NCBI RefSeq assembly: GCF_026247885.1
Contig: NZ_CP110921.1
Coordinates: forward strand, 3,913,501 to 3,977,500
Source of the DNA: Methylococcus mesophilus
GTDB lineage: Bacteria; Pseudomonadota; Gammaproteobacteria; Methylococcales; Methylococcaceae
Direction of reading: 5' to 3'
DNA length: 64,000 nucleotides
A program made the position numbers and the translations under genes. Shown one piece after another: positions 35,926 through 45,690 of this stretch (the first letter of the stretch is position 1; every line of letters begins with the position of its first letter). Below the pieces are notes generated by a model, which searched no databases, was not told where the DNA came from, and saw nothing but the letters and a program-made list of their open reading frames with translations.

Positions 35926-37917
35926 ATGCGCGAAATTCTTTCAGGATACATAACCGGCGACTCGTTCCGTCGGACCGATATTGATGGACTGCGTGCGATT
36001 GCGGTGATATCGGTGCTTTTCTATCACTCAGGAGTTCCGGCTTTTTCCGGGGGATATGTTGGAGTAGACGTATTTTTCGTGATTTCTGGGTTTCTTATTA
36101 CTCGTATCATCGACACGGAAATTAGGGAGAAGCGCTTTTCACTGAGCATCTTCTACGAGCGCCGAATTCGGCGGATTGCACCAGCTCTATTTTGCATGAC
36201 GTTGTGTTCGCTATTAGTTGGCTTTGCCGAATTATTCCATCTGGAGTTTGAGTTTCTTGGAAAGAGTGCGATTGCATCGTCTCTTTTTTACTCGAACATA
36301 TTTATGCGGAGGACTGTTGGGTATTTCATGCCTAGCGCAGAGACTATGCCGCTTATGCATACATGGTCGTTGGCTGTCGAAGAGCAGTACTATATATTGT
36401 TTCCCATAGTTTTTATGGCAACGGCTGTGTGGTTCGCTCATAGGAAGTTTGTATTCCTGTCCATTATTTTTCTCACATCGTTAGCAGCCAGCGCGTTTGC
36501 TATTGGGATTTCTCGTCACGCGGTCTTTTACCTTACTCCTTTCCGAATCTGGGAGCTGCTGACGGGTAGCCTACTTGCAGTCGGGTGTATCCACCCTTTG
36601 CCCCAGCGGCGGGCGCTGGAGGCGCTGGCGTTGATTGGGATCGCCCTAATTCTAGGTCCTGTCTTTCTATACGATCACCGGACAACCTTCCCTGGACTTG
36701 CGGCGTTGCCACCCTGCCTCGGAACGGCTCTACTGATCTATGCCGGAGGGAGGGGTTCGACAATAGTCAACCGCCTGCTGTCGGCGCGAGTTCTCGTATT
36801 TGTCGGGCTCATTTCCTATTCGCTCTATCTCTGGCACTGGCCGGTTATCGTGTTCGTGCGGCGCGTTCTTGGGCCAGTAGAGAGTTCTTGGATGCGGAGT
36901 GCGCTTGCTATCATCTTTTCGTTTCTGTTTGCTATGCTTTCCTGGCGGTACGTGGAGCAGCCCTTCCGGAGATCTGATTGGATCGGACGGCGCACTATTT
37001 TTGGGGGCTTTTTCGTCGGGCTGGCGGTCATCTGTATCTTCTCTGCGGTAATCATCAAACTGAATGGGTTTCCTGATCGTTTTAGCTCTGATATAAGAGC
37101 TCTCGCCGAACCCGAGCCAGTTAAGTGGATGCAGACATATTGCCGTTATGATACCGATGGGCTCTGCTATCTCGGCTCGGAAAATACGACGGCGCCTATT
37201 ATTTTTGTGTGGGGAGATTCACACGCTCATACTATGTTGCCGGCTATCGAGCATGTGGCACGTTTGCGAGGGCGGAGACTGATTGTGGCGTCCGGTGTCG
37301 GCTGTACTCCTTTGCTTGGCGTTAAACGTGTCGATGAGATCACCGATATTTGTACCGCACGAGCGGAAAAGGCACTTTTATGGATACTCTCTCATAAGAA
37401 GCAGATAGATAATGTGGTGCTCGTTGGTCGATGGGGACTCTATGAGACCGGATATTTCAACGAGTCTGGCCTTTCATTTCGTATCGCCGATTCGTACGCA
37501 GATGCCGGCAGGACAGAAGAAGCCGTAACGAATGCGATAATTATTCAGCGGGCAATGCGGCGTACCATTTCGGCGATATCGATCGATGGCGGTCTTCCCT
37601 TGATTTTGATTGGTCTTGTTCCGGAAATCGGCTGGGAAGTCCCCTCTACAGCTGCCGCGTCGCGCCAGTGGGGATGGGAAATGCCTCCGACACCTAATCT
37701 TAGGGATGTGCGGATACGAAATACACATACTCTAGCAGTTATTGAAGATATGTCTTCTTCCGTCGATCTCAAGCTGCTCTCCGTCGCCGACGTGATTTGC
37801 AAGCCAGATTGTCCGGTTGTCAAGCATAATCGAGCTCTCTATTCAGATGACAACCATATGACCCCTTATGCCGTTGTTACACTTCTTCAACACGAAATTG
37901 AAGCGATTCTGCGATGA
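35926..37917 (+). CDS. OafA/YrhL-type acyltransferase with C-terminal SGNH domain
   Basis: About 663 residues. The N-terminal half is an acyltransferase-3 membrane domain with ten or so helices (DIDGLRAIAVISVLFYHSGV, FFVISGFLITRII, HTWSLAVEEQYYILFP). The C-terminal third is an SGNH hydrolase-like domain: block I VWGDSHAHTML with the catalytic serine and block V DDNHMTP with aspartate and histidine. Such fusions O-acetylate glycans, with the membrane part passing the acyl group outward and the SGNH part transferring it. Start taken at the ATG at 35926; a longer start at 35848 adds a segment with no similarity. Confidence 0.87.
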   Translation: MREILSGYITGDSFRRTDIDGLRAIAVISVLFYHSGVPAFSGGYVGVDVFFVISGFLITRIIDTEIREKRFSLSIFYERRIRRIAPALFCMTLCSLLVGFAELFHLEFEFLGKSAIASSLFYSNIFMRRTVGYFMPSAETMPLMHTWSLAVEEQYYILFPIVFMATAVWFAHRKFVFLSIIFLTSLAASAFAIGISRHAVFYLTPFRIWELLTGSLLAVGCIHPLPQRRALEALALIGIALILGPVFLYDHRTTFPGLAALPPCLGTALLIYAGGRGSTIVNRLLSARVLVFVGLISYSLYLWHWPVIVFVRRVLGPVESSWMRSALAIIFSFLFAMLSWRYVEQPFRRSDWIGRRTIFGGFFVGLAVICIFSAVIIKLNGFPDRFSSDIRALAEPEPVKWMQTYCRYDTDGLCYLGSENTTAPIIFVWGDSHAHTMLPAIEHVARLRGRRLIVASGVGCTPLLGVKRVDEITDICTARAEKALLWILSHKKQIDNVVLVGRWGLYETGYFNESGLSFRIADSYADAGRTEEAVTNAIIIQRAMRRTISAISIDGGLPLILIGLVPEIGWEVPSTAAASRQWGWEMPPTPNLRDVRIRNTHTLAVIEDMSSSVDLKLLSVADVICKPDCPVVKHNRALYSDDNHMTPYAVVTLLQHEIEAILR

Positions 37918-38087
37918 AGCTTCGCTATCCTACGTTTTTTGGATAGAAGACAGCCGCTATTCCGTGAGTCCGCAATCTGTTCACGTCCTCATGGCCTATC
38001 AATTTGACGTAGACTTTCGAGCTTAGAATTTTTTTCGAAACAAAATGCGCTACTTGTAAACTTACTATCAATGGATAATTCGGGACA

Positions 38088-39272
38088 ATGAAAATACACC
38101 GTATTGCTGTTGTTGTCTCTCATCCAATTCAGCATTTTTGTCCACAGTATTCCAGCTGGGCCTCATTGCCTGGAGTCGAGCTGCGCGTTTTTTTTGCATC
38201 CAAATATGGTTTGAAACCGTATGAAGATAGCGGTTTTGGCCGAACTATACAATGGCCGGGCATAGAGCTTGATTTTCCGCATGAGTTTCTTCCAGCGGCT
38301 GAAGGCCGAACTCTTGACACTAATATTGATTCCGCTCAATTGAACGTATCTTTAGTGAGTTTCTCACCCGACGTATTGATTGTCTATGGCTATTCACAAA
38401 GACTTCAGCGACGGGCATTGCGATGGGCAGAGAAAAATCAGATTCCCGTGTTCATGCTTTCTGACTCCGAACTGCGATCATTCAGGAGTTTGTTAAAGCG
38501 TGCTGTTAAGGCTTTGACGCTACCTAGATGGTATCGATCTGTTCGGCTGTTTCTTACTGTCGGTGACGCCAATGAAGCCTACTACCGTAACTATGGCGTT
38601 ACGGATGATCGCCTTATTCGCTGTTTCTTTCCTATAGATATCAAATATTACGACTCCATCGTTGCAAATCGCCACGATTGCCGGAAACGTATACGCGACA
38701 AACTAGGAATACCAATGCATCACAAGGTTATTCTGATGGTAGGAAAACTGGTATATTGGAAACGGCAAATGGATCTAATTCTGTTTTCTAATGCAAACCA
38801 TGACGTATACGATGACGTTACGGTTGTGCTTGTGGGTACGGGTCCTGAAGAAGCGAGGTTACATGGCTTGGCAAAACGAATCGGAGCAGGTGGCGTTATA
38901 TTTGCGGGTTTCGTTTCTCCTGATATACTCGCCGAATTTTACTGCGCTGCGGATGTTTATGCCCACTGCTCAGACCATGAGCCGCATTCTCTTGCCATCA
39001 GCGAAGCGATTTACTGCGGGCTTCCGGTGGTTCTCTCAGATCGGTGTGGTAGCTATGGCCCATCTGATGATGTTCGTCAAGGGCTTAATGGGTATATCTA
39101 TCCGTGCGGAGAGATATATGATATGTCACGATGTTTGAAACGCATCTTTGATGATGCAGAAAGCTATTCGCGTATGTGTGACGCCTCGCAGAGGATAGGT
39201 CGCCAGCATCAGGCGTTGGCGCACGGTATAGCATTAACTCAAGCCATTTCCGTTATCGATTTGAACTGTTGA
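38088..39272 (+). CDS. Glycosyltransferase family 4
   Basis: A 394-residue GT-B enzyme. VVSHPIQHFCPQYSSWASLP near the start; in the C-terminal domain VILMVGKLVYWKRQMDLI, VVLVGTGPEEARLHGLAKRI and the E-x7-E motif region HSLAISEAIYCGLPVVLS. Retaining mechanism expected for the family; sugars unknown. AT-rich with short flanking gaps. Confidence 0.85.
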   Translation: MKIHRIAVVVSHPIQHFCPQYSSWASLPGVELRVFFASKYGLKPYEDSGFGRTIQWPGIELDFPHEFLPAAEGRTLDTNIDSAQLNVSLVSFSPDVLIVYGYSQRLQRRALRWAEKNQIPVFMLSDSELRSFRSLLKRAVKALTLPRWYRSVRLFLTVGDANEAYYRNYGVTDDRLIRCFFPIDIKYYDSIVANRHDCRKRIRDKLGIPMHHKVILMVGKLVYWKRQMDLILFSNANHDVYDDVTVVLVGTGPEEARLHGLAKRIGAGGVIFAGFVSPDILAEFYCAADVYAHCSDHEPHSLAISEAIYCGLPVVLSDRCGSYGPSDDVRQGLNGYIYPCGEIYDMSRCLKRIFDDAESYSRMCDASQRIGRQHQALAHGIALTQAISVIDLNC

Positions 39273-39287
39273 TATGGAGATTTTGTT

Positions 39288-40088
39288 ATGAATATGGAAC
39301 TCATCCGAAGATTTATAAGAGGGTGTCTTGGTTATAGATCACCAGCGTACCGCTTAATGGCTTGTCTGCTAGTACAGTATCAGATTCTGCGCTGCGAGGG
39401 TTGTCGTACGGCCTATAAACTCGAAAAAATTAGACGGAGTACCGGGCCGGAGGTGGAAGTGAGTCTTAATCGTCTTCTGTACCCCTTAATTATTAGGCCT
39501 GGTACTGACGACGTGTCGGCAGTGGTCAATAACGCTATTCGGGAGGAGTATGGTCGTTTCGATAATGATTTTGCTCCTAAAGTTATTATCGATGCAGGTG
39601 CTTATATAGGGGATACTTCTGCTTATTTTCTTTCAAAGTTTCTTACATCCAGCGTTATTGCTCTTGAGCCAAATCAAGACAGCTTTTTACTTGCGCAAAA
39701 GAATCTTATGCCCTATGGCGATAGGGTTTTCTTGCTAGAGGCGGCGCTTTGGAATGAACTGACAACTGTTTTTTTCGGTGGAGCGGAAATGGGTGCCTCT
39801 ATTGGCTTACAAGGAATAGAAGTGTCTACCGAGACTATTGCTTCTTTGATGACGAAATACCGCCTGGACTTTATTGATCTACTGAAGATTGATATTGAGG
39901 GCGCTGAGTTACAGGTTATCCCGTCAGGGGTTGGTAGCTGGCTAAATAATATTGGGATGATTTTGCTTGAAACACATGGAATCGAGATCGAAGAATCACT
40001 AGTTAACATATTAACGGATGCAGGTTTTAAGTGTTCACGTTATCGAAATGTATGGTACTGTAAAAATAGGTTATATTATCAGTGTTGA
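39288..40088 (+). CDS. FkbM-family methyltransferase (3 of 5)
   Basis: A 266-residue protein with VIIDAGAYIGDTSAYFLSKF (SAM site), VIALEPNQDSFLLAQKNL and LLKIDIEGAELQVIPSG. The canonical GAN triplet is GAY here. Begins 15 bases after the glycosyltransferase stop. AT-rich like its neighbours. Confidence 0.82.
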   Translation: MNMELIRRFIRGCLGYRSPAYRLMACLLVQYQILRCEGCRTAYKLEKIRRSTGPEVEVSLNRLLYPLIIRPGTDDVSAVVNNAIREEYGRFDNDFAPKVIIDAGAYIGDTSAYFLSKFLTSSVIALEPNQDSFLLAQKNLMPYGDRVFLLEAALWNELTTVFFGGAEMGASIGLQGIEVSTETIASLMTKYRLDFIDLLKIDIEGAELQVIPSGVGSWLNNIGMILLETHGIEIEESLVNILTDAGFKCSRYRNVWYCKNRLYYQC

Positions 40089-40139
40089 GATGGCGTTTCT
40101 TGGGTGGCTCAAGTTATTAATCCTTAATAAAGGACACCT

Positions 40140-41330
40140 TTAATAATCTAATTTGCTGAAATGATAGCTGCATCTCAACCGCTGTAAGAAGACCCGTGAT
40201 GAAGATCAAAGCAAGCCTGTTTGCCGCCGAGGAACGTGAAGCTAAGCTCGGTTGCTTGGGTGACGTGTTGCAACTGCTGGAGAAGGATGTCGATTTTGCA
40301 GCGCTGGCGAGCGCGATCGATCAGGCCGCTCCGCGTCCCGGCCGGGCACGCGGCGGGCGTCCGCCATTTCCCACCGAATTGATGGTGCGTGCGCTGATTC
40401 TTCAGCAACTTTACAACCTCAGCGATGAGCAGATGGAATTCCAACTGCTGGATCGGCTGAGCTTTCAGCGTTTTGCCGGCCTGCGCCACAGCGGCCAGAT
40501 CCCCGACCGCACCACGCTGTGGACTTTCCGGGCACGGCTGCTGAGTGGTGGCGCCGGCGAGAGGCTGTTTGAGGCGGCGAATCGAGAGCTGGCGAAGCAC
40601 GGTTATATCGCGCGGGGCGGGCAAATCATCGACGTCAGCATCGTCCCGGTGCCCCAGCAGCGGATCGGTAAAGAGGAAAAGGCGCTGATCCAACGCCAGG
40701 CCACCCCGTCGGCGTGGTCACCCGCGCAATGGCGGCAAAAAGACACCGACGCCACCTGGACGAAAAAGCACGGCAACAGATGGCCGATGAGACCGGCCGG
40801 CGCTACCTGTTCGTCGCGATCGATCGCGCTACCCGCTGGGTGTTTTCATTGCGATCAAACCGAACAAGACCGCAGCGGCCGCCAAGGCGTTTCACAAGGC
40901 GGTCCACAAAGCCTGCCCGATCAAGATCAACCGGATTCTGACCGACAACGGCAAGGAGTTCACCTACCGTTTCACCGCCTAAAACGAGCGCAGCCCACGG
41001 GCCGCCACGCCTTCGATCAGGGTTGCCAGGCCATCGGTGCCGAACACCACCTGATCCCCCCGCCCGGCCACCCCCAAACCAACGGCATGGTCGAGCGCTT
41101 CAACGGCCGCATAGCCGATATCCTTTCAAGACTCACCACTTCGATTCGGCCCAAGACCTCGAGCAGAACCGTGCACCGCTATGTCACCCTCTACAACCAC
41201 CAGCTGCCCCTGGGCGCCTGGGCAGCCAAACCACCATGCAGACTATGCAAGCCTGGTTCAAAACACACCCCCGATCTGTTTTATCGTAAACCTTATAATT
41301 GGCCGGGACGTGACAGGTTGAAACTGGAGT
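40140..41330 (+). mobile_element. Chimeric insertion-sequence remnant: IS5-type 5' part joined to IS481-type 3' part
   Basis: The first part (about 40199-40765) encodes an IS5-type transposase N-terminus with its DUF772-like domain (FPTELMVRALILQQLYNLSD, FAGLRHSGQIPDRTTLW) up to KDTDATWTKKHG, just before the central catalytic region. From about 40770 the sequence instead belongs to an IS481/rve integrase: QMADETGRRYLFVAIDRATR, ILTDNGKEFTYRFTA, NGMVERFNGRIADIL and LYNHQLPLGA. The second part needs at least four frame changes and contains a stop at 40980. The element lies between fkbM and wzy. GC-rich, unlike its surroundings. No functional transposase expected; exact ends not determined. Confidence 0.75.
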
Positions 41331-41336
41331 AGCCTT

Positions 41337-42761
41337 ATGGCCAAGATGTTTTCTAAAAATGATTATTTTCAATGCCAACTTATCGTTTTATGCGGCATTC
41401 TTTGTATGCTACTAATCCCATTTATTTTTGTTCGCGCATTCGCTATAATGTTATTAGGAATGTTGATTTATACCCATGAGCGCCAACTAAAAATGCTCGT
41501 TCCTGCGTCGCCTGGTTTTCTGTTTTGGTTTGGTAATGTGCTATCTTATATTGTTGGCGGATTTGGCTTTGCAATTTTAGCAGATGCTTGGGATGATTTT
41601 GGTATTCGCTATCTAAATGACGCACTTTTTTATCTTGGGATAGGCTTGTCTTGTTATGTTGTGGGAATGTGGCTGGGGGGGGTGTTGAAAAAACAAAACA
41701 CCCCAATAAATGTTTTTATGGATTTGAAATTTAGTCATGTTTCAATCATCTCAATTAGCAGCGTTTTTCTATTGACCGTATTGCTTGGTGGAACCGGCGA
41801 TTCCGAAATGGATGTCAAGTCCTCTTATTATAATATTGTAATTGGATCGTTTCAGTCTATAGAAAATATTCCCCTTATATTGCTATCGATTTATCTTTTA
41901 CAGAAACATCCAAAATGGTGGCTGGTTGGTATTTTGTTTTGTTCAAAATTTGTCATAGCAATTAGCGGGATGTCAGTTGGCTATGGGCGTAACAAGTTAA
42001 TTTTTGCTTTGCTGAGTATTAGTCTGACTTGGCTGGCTTTGCATTATTGGTATGGTATAAAAATATCTAATAGTGCAAAATTGATAATCCTTTGTTTGCC
42101 ATTTGTCGTAATAATTTATTTTGGCATTGCTTCCACTTATAGGCATTCAGTTAAATTCGATGCCTATTCTAGTATTAGTGAACGACAAGAATTCCTGAGG
42201 GAGTCTATTAACTCGGCATCCTCGTCAAACAATTTTGTGATTGACTCTCTTACTCAGTTTTGTGAGCGATTGGTTCAAGCTCATGGGCTTGAACTGCTTG
42301 GAATGGCTGAAACAGGTTATATTGAATACTATGGATGGACTATGAATGATCTAGAGCAAGCTATTTTTGTTTATATTCCAAAGATATGGTATAAAAACAA
42401 AGGCAATGGCTTGGGTAGTGATATAATGGTGTATTATGGATTTACTGAATACAACCATGTTCCACCTACCATTTTGGCTGATTCTTTTCGTCGATCCGGT
42501 TTATTTGGGGTGGTTATTGTTTATTTTGTTTTGGGTTTTGTTGCCACTACTATTACCATTTATTTTAACAATCACTGGGGGAGTTTTGGTCCTTTACTCG
42601 CGCTGTATGTGGCATTATCATCAACTTATTTTTTATCATTCGATGTTATGGATATTTACACGTTTTATGTGTACCGAATTGTATCTAGCGGGCTCGTGAT
42701 TTATGTTTTACTGCGGATAACTGGATTTTTACCAAAAGGCACACTAAGAAAATCCTGCTAG
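41337..42761 (+). CDS. wzy: Wzy-type O-antigen/polysaccharide polymerase
   Basis: A 474-residue membrane protein with about 10 to 12 hydrophobic segments and one large hydrophilic loop (about 255-355, KFDAYSSISERQEFLRESIN and onward), the usual shape of a Wzy polymerase. Sequence similarity in this family is low, so the call rests on topology, the loop, low GC, and position with wzx and glycosyltransferases. It would join repeat units on the periplasmic side. Confidence 0.72.
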   Translation: MAKMFSKNDYFQCQLIVLCGILCMLLIPFIFVRAFAIMLLGMLIYTHERQLKMLVPASPGFLFWFGNVLSYIVGGFGFAILADAWDDFGIRYLNDALFYLGIGLSCYVVGMWLGGVLKKQNTPINVFMDLKFSHVSIISISSVFLLTVLLGGTGDSEMDVKSSYYNIVIGSFQSIENIPLILLSIYLLQKHPKWWLVGILFCSKFVIAISGMSVGYGRNKLIFALLSISLTWLALHYWYGIKISNSAKLIILCLPFVVIIYFGIASTYRHSVKFDAYSSISERQEFLRESINSASSSNNFVIDSLTQFCERLVQAHGLELLGMAETGYIEYYGWTMNDLEQAIFVYIPKIWYKNKGNGLGSDIMVYYGFTEYNHVPPTILADSFRRSGLFGVVIVYFVLGFVATTITIYFNNHWGSFGPLLALYVALSSTYFLSFDVMDIYTFYVYRIVSSGLVIYVLLRITGFLPKGTLRKSC

Positions 42762-42805
42762 GACTTTAAATGTAGTTTACTGTGGTGGGAGGCGATGATA
42801 AAGCA

Positions 42806-43825
42806 ATGATTCATGTGACGCACTACCTACGCCGACCGGGATCTGGTGGCTACAGCGTGGAGCGGCTATACGTGGATGTCCGAGCTCACCTACCGACGGA
42901 TATCCGAACCCGCCTTTGCGTCAGCCGGTTCTTTTCGAATAGCCTGTTTGGGCGGCTATACGACATTGGGCGAGCATGGTGTTACCAGGGCGATGTGAAT
43001 CATGTCACGGGTGACGTGCATTTTTTGACCTACTTGCTAGATCACCGGCGGACGATCTTGACTATTCTCGACTGCGTGACGCTAGAGCGGATGCATGGGA
43101 TCAAACGCCAGCTTTTATGGTTGCTATGGTACTGGCTACCGGAAAAACGCTGTGCAGCGATTGTTGTCATTTCCGAGTCCACGCGCCAGCAAGTGTTGCA
43201 ATATTTGCATTGCGATCCCAACAAGGTTCGGGTGATCTACTGCAATATATCGGAAGAATTCAAGCCGGGGCCGCGGCCATTCAATGTAAGCAGGCCGCGC
43301 TTGTTGCAAATCGGCACTACGGCCAATAAGAATCTGGTGCGTCTGGCAGCAGCGCTGGATGGTGTGGAGTGCGAACTGGTCATCATCGGGCAACTGTCAA
43401 GCTTGCAGACTGAGGCATTGCGGCAACACCATGTGCGCTACGAAAATTGGGTGGGATTATCGCGTGATGCGCTGGTGGCGCAATACCAACGCTGTGACAT
43501 GGTGGTGTTTGCATCGACCTACGAAGGCTTCGGTCTGCCGATTGTGGAGGCCAACGCCGTGGGACGGCCTGTCGTGACGAGCAAGCTCTGGTCGATGCCC
43601 GAGGTGGCAGGCGATGCGGCCTGTCTGGTAGATCCGTTTGATGTGGCTAGCATTCGCGCTGGCATTTGCAGGGTGATTGATGATGCCGCCTATCGCGAAC
43701 GCTTGGTGGAGAACGGCTTTGAAAATGTCAATCGCTTTCAGATTGAGGCCATCGCCAAGCAATATGCGGATTTGTATCGTAGCGTGCATGCCCGGTTGGG
43801 CAATGCTTGTGAGAAGAGTGCATGA
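42806..43825 (+). CDS. Glycosyltransferase family 4
   Basis: A 339-residue GT-B enzyme. VVISESTRQQVLQYLHC, LLQIGTTANKNLVRLAAALD and the E-x7-E region VFASTYEGFGLPIVEANAVG are the family features. The preferred start is the ATG at 42806 (MIHVTHYLRRPGSGGYS), with GGGAGG upstream; a GTG at 42782 is possible. GC content rises again from here. The stop overlaps by four bases the start of the gmd pseudogene that follows, showing the two were once an operon. Confidence 0.85.
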   Translation: MIHVTHYLRRPGSGGYSVERLYVDVRAHLPTDIRTRLCVSRFFSNSLFGRLYDIGRAWCYQGDVNHVTGDVHFLTYLLDHRRTILTILDCVTLERMHGIKRQLLWLLWYWLPEKRCAAIVVISESTRQQVLQYLHCDPNKVRVIYCNISEEFKPGPRPFNVSRPRLLQIGTTANKNLVRLAAALDGVECELVIIGQLSSLQTEALRQHHVRYENWVGLSRDALVAQYQRCDMVVFASTYEGFGLPIVEANAVGRPVVTSKLWSMPEVAGDAACLVDPFDVASIRAGICRVIDDAAYRERLVENGFENVNRFQIEAIAKQYADLYRSVHARLGNACEKSA

Positions 43826-44363
43826 GGACCGCATCAAATAATGGTGTCACCGGTCAGCAGTATGGCGCGTATCTCGCCGAGTTCCTGCTGCAACTAATGC
43901 TTAATTACATTGGTGCTCGACAAATATATTTGCTTATTTTTCTGTTAGTTATATCGCACCCAAATATCGCGTAATTATGCTATTAAGCACTAGGTTATAC
44001 AATTTGCGGTACCCATCAACACATGCCGGTTGGAATACCTAAGCGCAATGGGGCATCCACGGTTTCATCTGTATGAGTGCGACCTCACGGATATCGAGGG
44101 CCGCAGAGCGCTGATTGACCGTGTTAGCCCGAATGAATTCTACAATTTCGCTGCGCAAAAGTTCGTGGGCCTGGCGTTTAAAGAGCCTCTCGCGACGCCA
44201 CAAATTGGCGGGATGACGGCGCTGAATTCATTAGAAACCGTTCTCGTTGTGAAAACGGCCGTTCGCTTCTGCTACGCTTCTACTTCAGAACTGTTTGGCC
44301 TGGTTCAGGAAGCACCGCAAACCGGACCCCCTTCTATCCGCGCAGCCAGTATGCAGTGGCTAA

Positions 44364-45206
44364 GAGCCTGTTCACGATCTTCCATCTAATTGAAAATGGG
44401 GGCTATGCGGAAGAAAAGTTATCCAAGCGACATCAGCCGAGAGCAGTTCGAACAGATCAGGAGTTTGCTGGAAGGAGTACGCAAGCAGACCAAGCCCCGT
44501 GTGGTGGATTTGTACGGAGTGTTTTGCGCGGTGCTGTACCTGCTCAGGAGCGGCTGCCAGTGGCGGATGCTGCCTGGGGAGTTTCCGAAATGGCGCACAG
44601 TGTATTCGTACTTCGCCAAGTGGAGTGAACCCGGCCCGGATGGAATCAGCGTGCTGGAGCGGGCATTAAAAAAAATCAGGTTGGCGCGGTCCGTACCGGC
44701 CAGGGGCGCCGAGCCATGACGAGCTTCCTGATCGTTGATGCACAGAGCGTGAAGAACACCGACAGCGCCGACCAATAGGGCTACGACGCGGGTAAAAAGG
44801 TCTCGGGCATCAAGCGCCCTATTGCGGTGGATACCCAAGGGTTACCGCATGCCATTGCGGTGACGACGGCGGAGGTGACCTATCGCCAGGGCGCACTGCA
44901 GGCGATAGACCGGTGTGCGGGCAACCTGACGCAGGTCGAGAGCGTATGGGTGGACGGCGGCTATACCGGACGGCCATTTGCCGAAGCGGTCAAGGACAAG
45001 CTCGGCGCGACGGTGCGGGTGGTCAAAGGCAATGAACTGCACACGTTTGCTGTGCTGCCACAGCGCTGGGTGGTAGAGCGCAGCTTTGGCTGGCTGGAGA
45101 AGTGTCGCCGATTGTGGAAGAACTGCGAACGCAAGCTCAACACCAGTTTGCAGTTCATCCACTTGGCATTTCTCGTCCTGCTCATCAGAAGATCGTGAAC
45201 AGGCTC
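44364..45206 (+). mobile_element. IS5-family insertion sequence, 843 bp, with perfect 19-bp ends
   Basis: Terminal inverted repeats GAGCCTGTTCACGATCTTC (44364-44382) and its exact complement (45188-45206). A 3-base target duplication TAA stands on each side (44361-44363 and 45207-45209). The transposase is described separately. The element interrupts a gmd-like gene. Confidence 0.92.
44390..45198 (+). pseudogene. IS5-family transposase with slippery site and an in-frame amber codon
   Basis: The first frame reads YPSDISREQFEQIRSLLEGV to LERALKK, and after a run of eight A (44668-44675) sense continues in the next frame (NQVGAVRTGQGRRAMTSFLI with the first catalytic D in VDAQSVKNT). The A run is the usual place of programmed frameshifting in this IS group. 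The second frame then has TAG at 44776-44778 where relatives have a codon before GYDAGKK, and continues with VWVDGGYTGRPFAEAV (second D) and VVERSFGWLEKCRRLW (E). With that stop the DDE enzyme cannot be finished. Confidence 0.82.
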
Positions 45207-45531
45207 TAAGCTGTTCGCCCACTGGCGTACGATCGACTACCATGAGTCTTACGGGATGTTTGCTTTTGTACAACTAGGAATCGTCGCTGCGCAGCAAGGA
45301 CTTCGTGACCCGCAAAATCACTCATATGGCAGCGGCGATTGCTTTAGGCCGCGATGAGCGACGGGTTTTGGGCGAGGGGTTGCGTCGATGAGCAATTTTA
45401 TCGGCCTTATGAATTCGATACCATGCGGGGCGATGCTAGCAAAGCATATGCCGTATTTGGTTGGCGCGCCCAAACTACTTTGGAGCAGTTATGCCAAATG
45501 ATGATGCAGGAAAACTTGCGTCGTGCGGAGT

Positions 45532-45690
45532 AGGGGGTTCCATTTCGATGTCAGTGAAACAACTCAACCGAAACCCAGCTAAAGGTGAAATCGTTGGCAC
45601 CAATGTCCCGAGTCCTTTAGCTGGCCTGAACGGGCAGGCTCTATCAGTAAAGTGGCGTAAAAGATTGCGATATAGATCGGGGGCCTGCTG
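45532..45690. other. Short gap before asnB, nothing recognised
   Basis: About 160 bases between the gmd pseudogene end and asnB; possible promoter region, no clear motif. Confidence 0.35.

Larger units (their letters stand above)
43822..45531 (+). pseudogene. gmd-like GDP-mannose 4,6-dehydratase pseudogene split by an IS
   Basis: Pieces of one gene in order: an N-terminus reading GVTGQQYGAYLAEFLLQ (from 43822, the normal D of GQDGAY changed); a gap; then 44030-44360 with FHLYECDLTDIEGRRALIDR and FYNFAAQKFVGLAFKEPL up to QYAVA; an 843-base IS; then KLFAHWRTIDYHESYGMF, DFVTRKITHMAAAIALGRDE in other frames; and a C-terminal piece at 45390-45531, FYRPYEFDTMRGDASKAYAV to a stop. Several deletions and frame changes. 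An intact gmd copy is at 56530. Removing the IS and one copy of TAA restores GVA-type reading (AVAKLFAHW), proving the insertion came into this gene. Confidence 0.85.

Noticed and set aside
37918-37950. CTATCC and GGATAG around a T run after the acyltransferase gene as a terminator
   Set aside because: The T run is in the loop rather than after the stem, and the stem is only six base pairs.
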